Source of the DNA: an uncultured Prevotellaceae bacterium
GTDB taxonomy: Bacteria > Bacteroidota > Bacteroidia > Bacteroidales > Bacteroidaceae
Assembly (NCBI GenBank): GCA_900316265.1
Contig: ONCH01000039.1
Span: 1-33,664, forward strand
Reading direction: 5' to 3'
DNA length: 33,664 nt
Positions 30,787 to 33,664 of the stretch are shown piece by piece. The position numbers and the translations under genes are program-made. Position 1 is the first letter of the stretch; every line of letters begins with the position of its first letter. The notes under the pieces are model-generated. The model saw only the letters and a program-made list of their open reading frames with translations, ran no database searches and was not told where the DNA came from.

Positions 30787-32748
30787 CTATTCTGCCACGC
30801 GGATGCACATGATGGTGAGGTCGTCGTTAGGCTCAGCACCGTTGCGGTGTTTCTCCACGGCTGTGGCAAGAGTCTCTACCACTTGCTTCGACGACTCGAA
30901 GTAGGTACAGCGCAGAATGCTTAGCAGACGGTCGTCACCAAATCGTTGCAACTGGTGATTCTCTGCTTCGTTGAGGCCGTCAGTATAGATGAGCAGGGCG
31001 CGCCCCTTGATGTTCTCAATCTCTTCACCCACATACTGCAGTCCAGGCCATAGCCCGAAGGGTGCATTAGGCTCCATCTTCAGGAAGTCACCATTCGACG
31101 GCGTGCCACCGATAACGGGAGGATTATGGCCTGCATTACAGAACGACAGGTGACCCGTCTTCAGGTCTATCAGTCCCAGGAAGAACGTCACGAACATCAG
31201 GCTCTCATTGTCCTCGCCAGAGAGTGCGTCGTTGATGCGGGTACACATCTCGGCAGGTTGCATGCCTTGTTTGGCCAACGTCTGGAAAAGGCGGGTGACC
31301 TGTGCCATAAACAGTGAGGCAGGCACTCCCTTACCGCTGACGTCGCCCAGACAGAAATAGAGCTTGTCTTCGTTCAGCACATAGCCGTAGAGGTCGCCAC
31401 CGACTTCACGGGCAGGCGACATCAGGGCATACATGTCCAATCCCTCACGATTGGGGAACGTGCTGGGAACCATCGACATCTGGATGTCGCGAGCAATCTG
31501 CAGCTCACTCTCTATGCGCTCCTGCTCAGCTTTGATAGCTCCCAGTCGTCGGGCGGCACGCTGGCGTAATATAAGCGTGGTGATGATTGCTGCTACCACG
31601 ATGACTCCGATGACAAATATCAGATACAGGCGCTGGCGTTCGCTGTCCATCTTCTCGCGTTCGTGTTGCATCTTCTCTCGCTCCTGCTGAGCACGCAACT
31701 CGTCCAGCTCGAAGCGCTTGTTCAGCTCGTTCAACTGCTGGCGCGTCTCCTCCTTGTTGATCGAGTCAACCAGTTCGTAGTGCTCGTCCAGGGCGTGGTA
31801 GCCCTCTTGCCAGCGTCCAGTGTTCGCCATGATAATGGCACGCTGTTTCAGCACCTCTGAATAGGCGTTGATGTCCAGCTCCTTGGCCTCTGGCAACTGC
31901 TCATTGTTCAGCTTCAGTGCCTCGGCATAGTCTTTACGTTCTATCGCCAGACGTGTGCGATAGCCCAACACCTCATTGCGCGTCACCTTTGACCATCCGT
32001 TCACCTCGATATGCTTCACCACAGAGTCAACCTGCTGGGCGGCCTTGTCCAGGTCCTTCTTGGTCAGATAGTAGAAATAGCTGCAATGGTAATAGTAGTA
32101 TAGCCAGTTCGACAACTGACGGCGAGGAACGTCGGGATTCTTACCAGCCTGCTGGATGTAGGCCAGCCACTCGTCCAGCGTCTTGTGCATCCTCAGCGTG
32201 TCATCCATGTTGCGCAGCTCATTGGTGTAATACACATAGATGTTGTTCTTCAGGAAAGGCTCCGCGTCCTCAGGGTAGTTCTTCAGCGCACGCTCAAAGC
32301 TACGTGCAGCCTCCGTGCGGTTCAGCTGATTGTCATATACCAGACCCTTGATGAACTCGGCGGCAGTCATTCCGTACTTGTTGCCTCGCTCTGTGGCATC
32401 GTCATGAATCTCCTGTGCCACCTGAATGGCCTTGTTTGACTCCCCATAGAAATTATACTCCTCGCCCAGCAGCATCCATGTGTCGTAGAAGTCGAACCAT
32501 AACTCGTTGTCGCGACAAAAGTCCAGCACAGCCGGCAGCTCCGACACCAGCGAGTCGTGGATGTTGTTGTTATAGTAGTATGCCAGACCCGTGTACAGTC
32601 TTCTGGCTGAGTCTACCAAAGCCAGATGCTTGGCCTTGGCAATGCTGTCACTTTCTGCCGTCGCATCGGTATTGTTTCCACTGCGCTGCTGGCAGGCAAC
32701 GGTCACTATCAACAGGAGGAACGCTATGACGAAATGGTTCTTTTTCAT
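30787..32748 (-). CDS. Lipoprotein TPR protein with SpoIIE/PP2C-type serine phosphatase domain
   Basis: A 653-residue protein. The N-terminal 'MKKNHFVIAFLLLIVTVACQ' has a lipobox with Cys19; a TPR region covers about 40-340, followed by a coiled coil, a transmembrane helix 'LYLIFVIGVIVVAAIITTLI', a linker helix and a C-terminal PPM/SpoIIE phosphatase. Metal-binding aspartates are present in 'AREVGGDLYGYVL', 'CLGDVSGKGVPASLFMAQVT' and 'LLIYTDGLNEAEN', with 'FCNAGHNPP' between them. Such phosphatases usually dephosphorylate anti-sigma-factor antagonists, but no STAS or anti-sigma partner is nearby. It follows pgeF by 3 bp. Confidence 0.9.
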   Translation of the reverse strand: MKKNHFVIAFLLLIVTVACQQRSGNNTDATAESDSIAKAKHLALVDSARRLYTGLAYYYNNNIHDSLVSELPAVLDFCRDNELWFDFYDTWMLLGEEYNFYGESNKAIQVAQEIHDDATERGNKYGMTAAEFIKGLVYDNQLNRTEAARSFERALKNYPEDAEPFLKNNIYVYYTNELRNMDDTLRMHKTLDEWLAYIQQAGKNPDVPRRQLSNWLYYYYHCSYFYYLTKKDLDKAAQQVDSVVKHIEVNGWSKVTRNEVLGYRTRLAIERKDYAEALKLNNEQLPEAKELDINAYSEVLKQRAIIMANTGRWQEGYHALDEHYELVDSINKEETRQQLNELNKRFELDELRAQQEREKMQHEREKMDSERQRLYLIFVIGVIVVAAIITTLILRQRAARRLGAIKAEQERIESELQIARDIQMSMVPSTFPNREGLDMYALMSPAREVGGDLYGYVLNEDKLYFCLGDVSGKGVPASLFMAQVTRLFQTLAKQGMQPAEMCTRINDALSGEDNESLMFVTFFLGLIDLKTGHLSFCNAGHNPPVIGGTPSNGDFLKMEPNAPFGLWPGLQYVGEEIENIKGRALLIYTDGLNEAENHQLQRFGDDRLLSILRCTYFESSKQVVETLATAVEKHRNGAEPNDDLTIMCIRVAE

Positions 32749-32751
32749 ATA

Positions 32752-33546
32752 TTACGGGTGTATGATGATGGCTGTGAAGATGCGCCCCGACTGGATACCC
32801 AGCCGACGGGCAGAAAAGTAAGAGTCAGACTGCATAAAGGTGCAGACAGGAGAGACGGTGATATTTCTGGCAGGAACGCCTGCACCCAGCAACTGCTGGC
32901 GATTGCACTCCGGCAGGTCGATGTGCCACTTCTCGTATTTCTTGCTGATGGTGTTCATGTCGAACCCCTCGTTGGCAAAGGCCTCATAGACCTCGTTGCC
33001 CACCTCGAAACTCTCCAGATGGATGCCAGGACCTATCTGTGCCACGATGTCCTCAGCATGTGAACCATAGACAGCCCCCATCCTGAGCACCGCTTTCTCC
33101 ACGATGCGCTGCACCGTTCCCCGCCAACCGGCATGAATGGCACACACCGCATGCTGCACAGGGTCGTAGAGCAATACGGGAATACAGTCGGCCGTAGAGA
33201 CACCGATGCAGACGCCTTTCACATTCGTCATCAGCGCATCCACGCTCTCCAGAGCCTCATGGCGCTCTTCTGCAGAAAGTCTCAGCAGTCCTTCATCGAC
33301 CACCGTCATCTCCGTCAGATGCACCTGGTGGGGCATCAGCAGACGGTCGTCCGCAATCCTCAGGAGTTCGCAGAGCGCTTCACGGTTTTTCTTGATAGCC
33401 TCCTCCTCATCGCCACAATAGCAGTTGATGTTAAATGACGCATAGTTCCCCTTACTGTAGCCACACTGGCGCGTGGTGCTGAATGCTGTCACACCCTCGC
33501 CCATACAGTAGTCTTTCAGTATTGGTTTTATCCTCGTCTGCATCAT
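32752..33546 (-). CDS. pgeF: PgeF/YfiH-family multicopper-oxidase-like (laccase-domain) protein
   Basis: A 264-residue cytosolic protein of the YfiH/DUF152 family. Members include purine-nucleoside phosphorylase/adenosine deaminase activity and the peptidoglycan editing factor PgeF. The zinc-site signature is complete: 'PHQVHLTEM', 'STADCIPVLLYDP', 'CAIHAGWRGTV' and 'IGPGIHLESFEVG' (two His and one Cys as ligands). The length is typical. Two Met codons start the frame; the first is used. It has its own consensus promoter and is followed after 3 bp by the TPR-SpoIIE gene, presumably co-transcribed. Confidence 0.92.
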   Translation of the reverse strand: MMQTRIKPILKDYCMGEGVTAFSTTRQCGYSKGNYASFNINCYCGDEEEAIKKNREALCELLRIADDRLLMPHQVHLTEMTVVDEGLLRLSAEERHEALESVDALMTNVKGVCIGVSTADCIPVLLYDPVQHAVCAIHAGWRGTVQRIVEKAVLRMGAVYGSHAEDIVAQIGPGIHLESFEVGNEVYEAFANEGFDMNTISKKYEKWHIDLPECNRQQLLGAGVPARNITVSPVCTFMQSDSYFSARRLGIQSGRIFTAIIIHP

Positions 33547-33565
33547 AGTTCACACTTTTCCGTTG

Positions 33566-33596
33566 CAAAGTTACGAAAAAACGAGAGAAATGCAAA
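33566..33596 (-). promoter_or_regulatory. pgeF promoter
   Basis: The minus strand has TAACTTTG at 33566-33573 (perfect -7 box) and TTTG at 33593-33596 as -33 element, 19 bp apart. The leader to the ATG at 33546 is about 13 nt. Nothing else is recognisable in 33597-33664. Confidence 0.75.
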
Positions 33597-33664
33597 AGGA
33601 AAGTTTACTTTTCTTTTCATTTCCGAGTGCCAAGTAAGTTCGGCGTAGCCAATGTTACGAAAAA

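Noticed and set aside
1-33664. tRNA, rRNA, riboswitch or integrase attachment sites
   Set aside because: No clover-leaf, rRNA or recognisable riboswitch sequence was found in the intergenic spaces, and no integrase gene is present.

Overview
The window looks like a chromosomal segment of a Prevotella-type member of the Bacteroidota. The reasons are house-keeping proteins of that type, many promoters with the Bacteroidota -7 box TAnnTTTG (often with a TTG/TTTG -33 element about 20 bp upstream), secreted proteins ending in the 'LQGRR...GLYIVNGKKV' tail common in Prevotella, and a fumarate reductase operon typical of succinate producers. All assignments come from reading the sequence; no database search was run.

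Region 1 (1-10.8 kb) is core genome: the end of a SPOUT RNA methyltransferase, polA, a polyprenyl synthase (ispB-like), and a leftward cluster yraN-mnmG-apt-uvrC-dtd-small membrane protein-mazG-like-deoC. Two parS sites (7868-7883 perfect, 8456-8471 one mismatch) sit in the intergenic gaps on either side of apt. With mnmG beside them, they suggest an origin-proximal location.

Region 2 (10.8-16.0 kb) is the rightward frdCAB operon with its own promoter, a palindrome at the transcript start and a strong terminator, followed by bcp and an EamA permease.

Region 3 (16.0-21.1 kb) is accessory and eroded. It holds a frameshifted Bro-N antirepressor remnant, clustered palindromes, helically phased AGCT repeats, a TPR/HTH membrane regulator with a secreted protein, a fragment of a REP-associated tyrosine transposase (RAYT) joined to an orphan C-terminal tail, a 289-bp element with perfect 19-bp terminal inverted repeats and 12-bp tandem repeats, and a chimeric ORF made from a truncated symporter.

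Region 4 (21.1-33.6 kb) is a signalling island built from two related units in opposite orientation. Unit A is ndk1, a 7TM-AraC regulator, a TPR-histidine-kinase-like protein with a degenerate H-box, and an EamA permease. Unit B is a 7TM protein without an output domain, a TPR-histidine kinase with an intact H-box, a GH8 exo-oligoxylanase and ndk2. The two Ndk proteins are nearly identical. A lipoprotein TPR-SpoIIE phosphatase and pgeF complete the region. The most testable new element is a 17-bp direct repeat with a 21-bp period between the AraC-type gene and the kinase-like gene, which has the geometry of an AraC-family operator.

The best candidate for an undescribed system is this 7TM + TPR-kinase module. 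The 7TM sensor is found once fused to an AraC DNA-binding domain and once alone, each time directly upstream of a TPR kinase-like protein.
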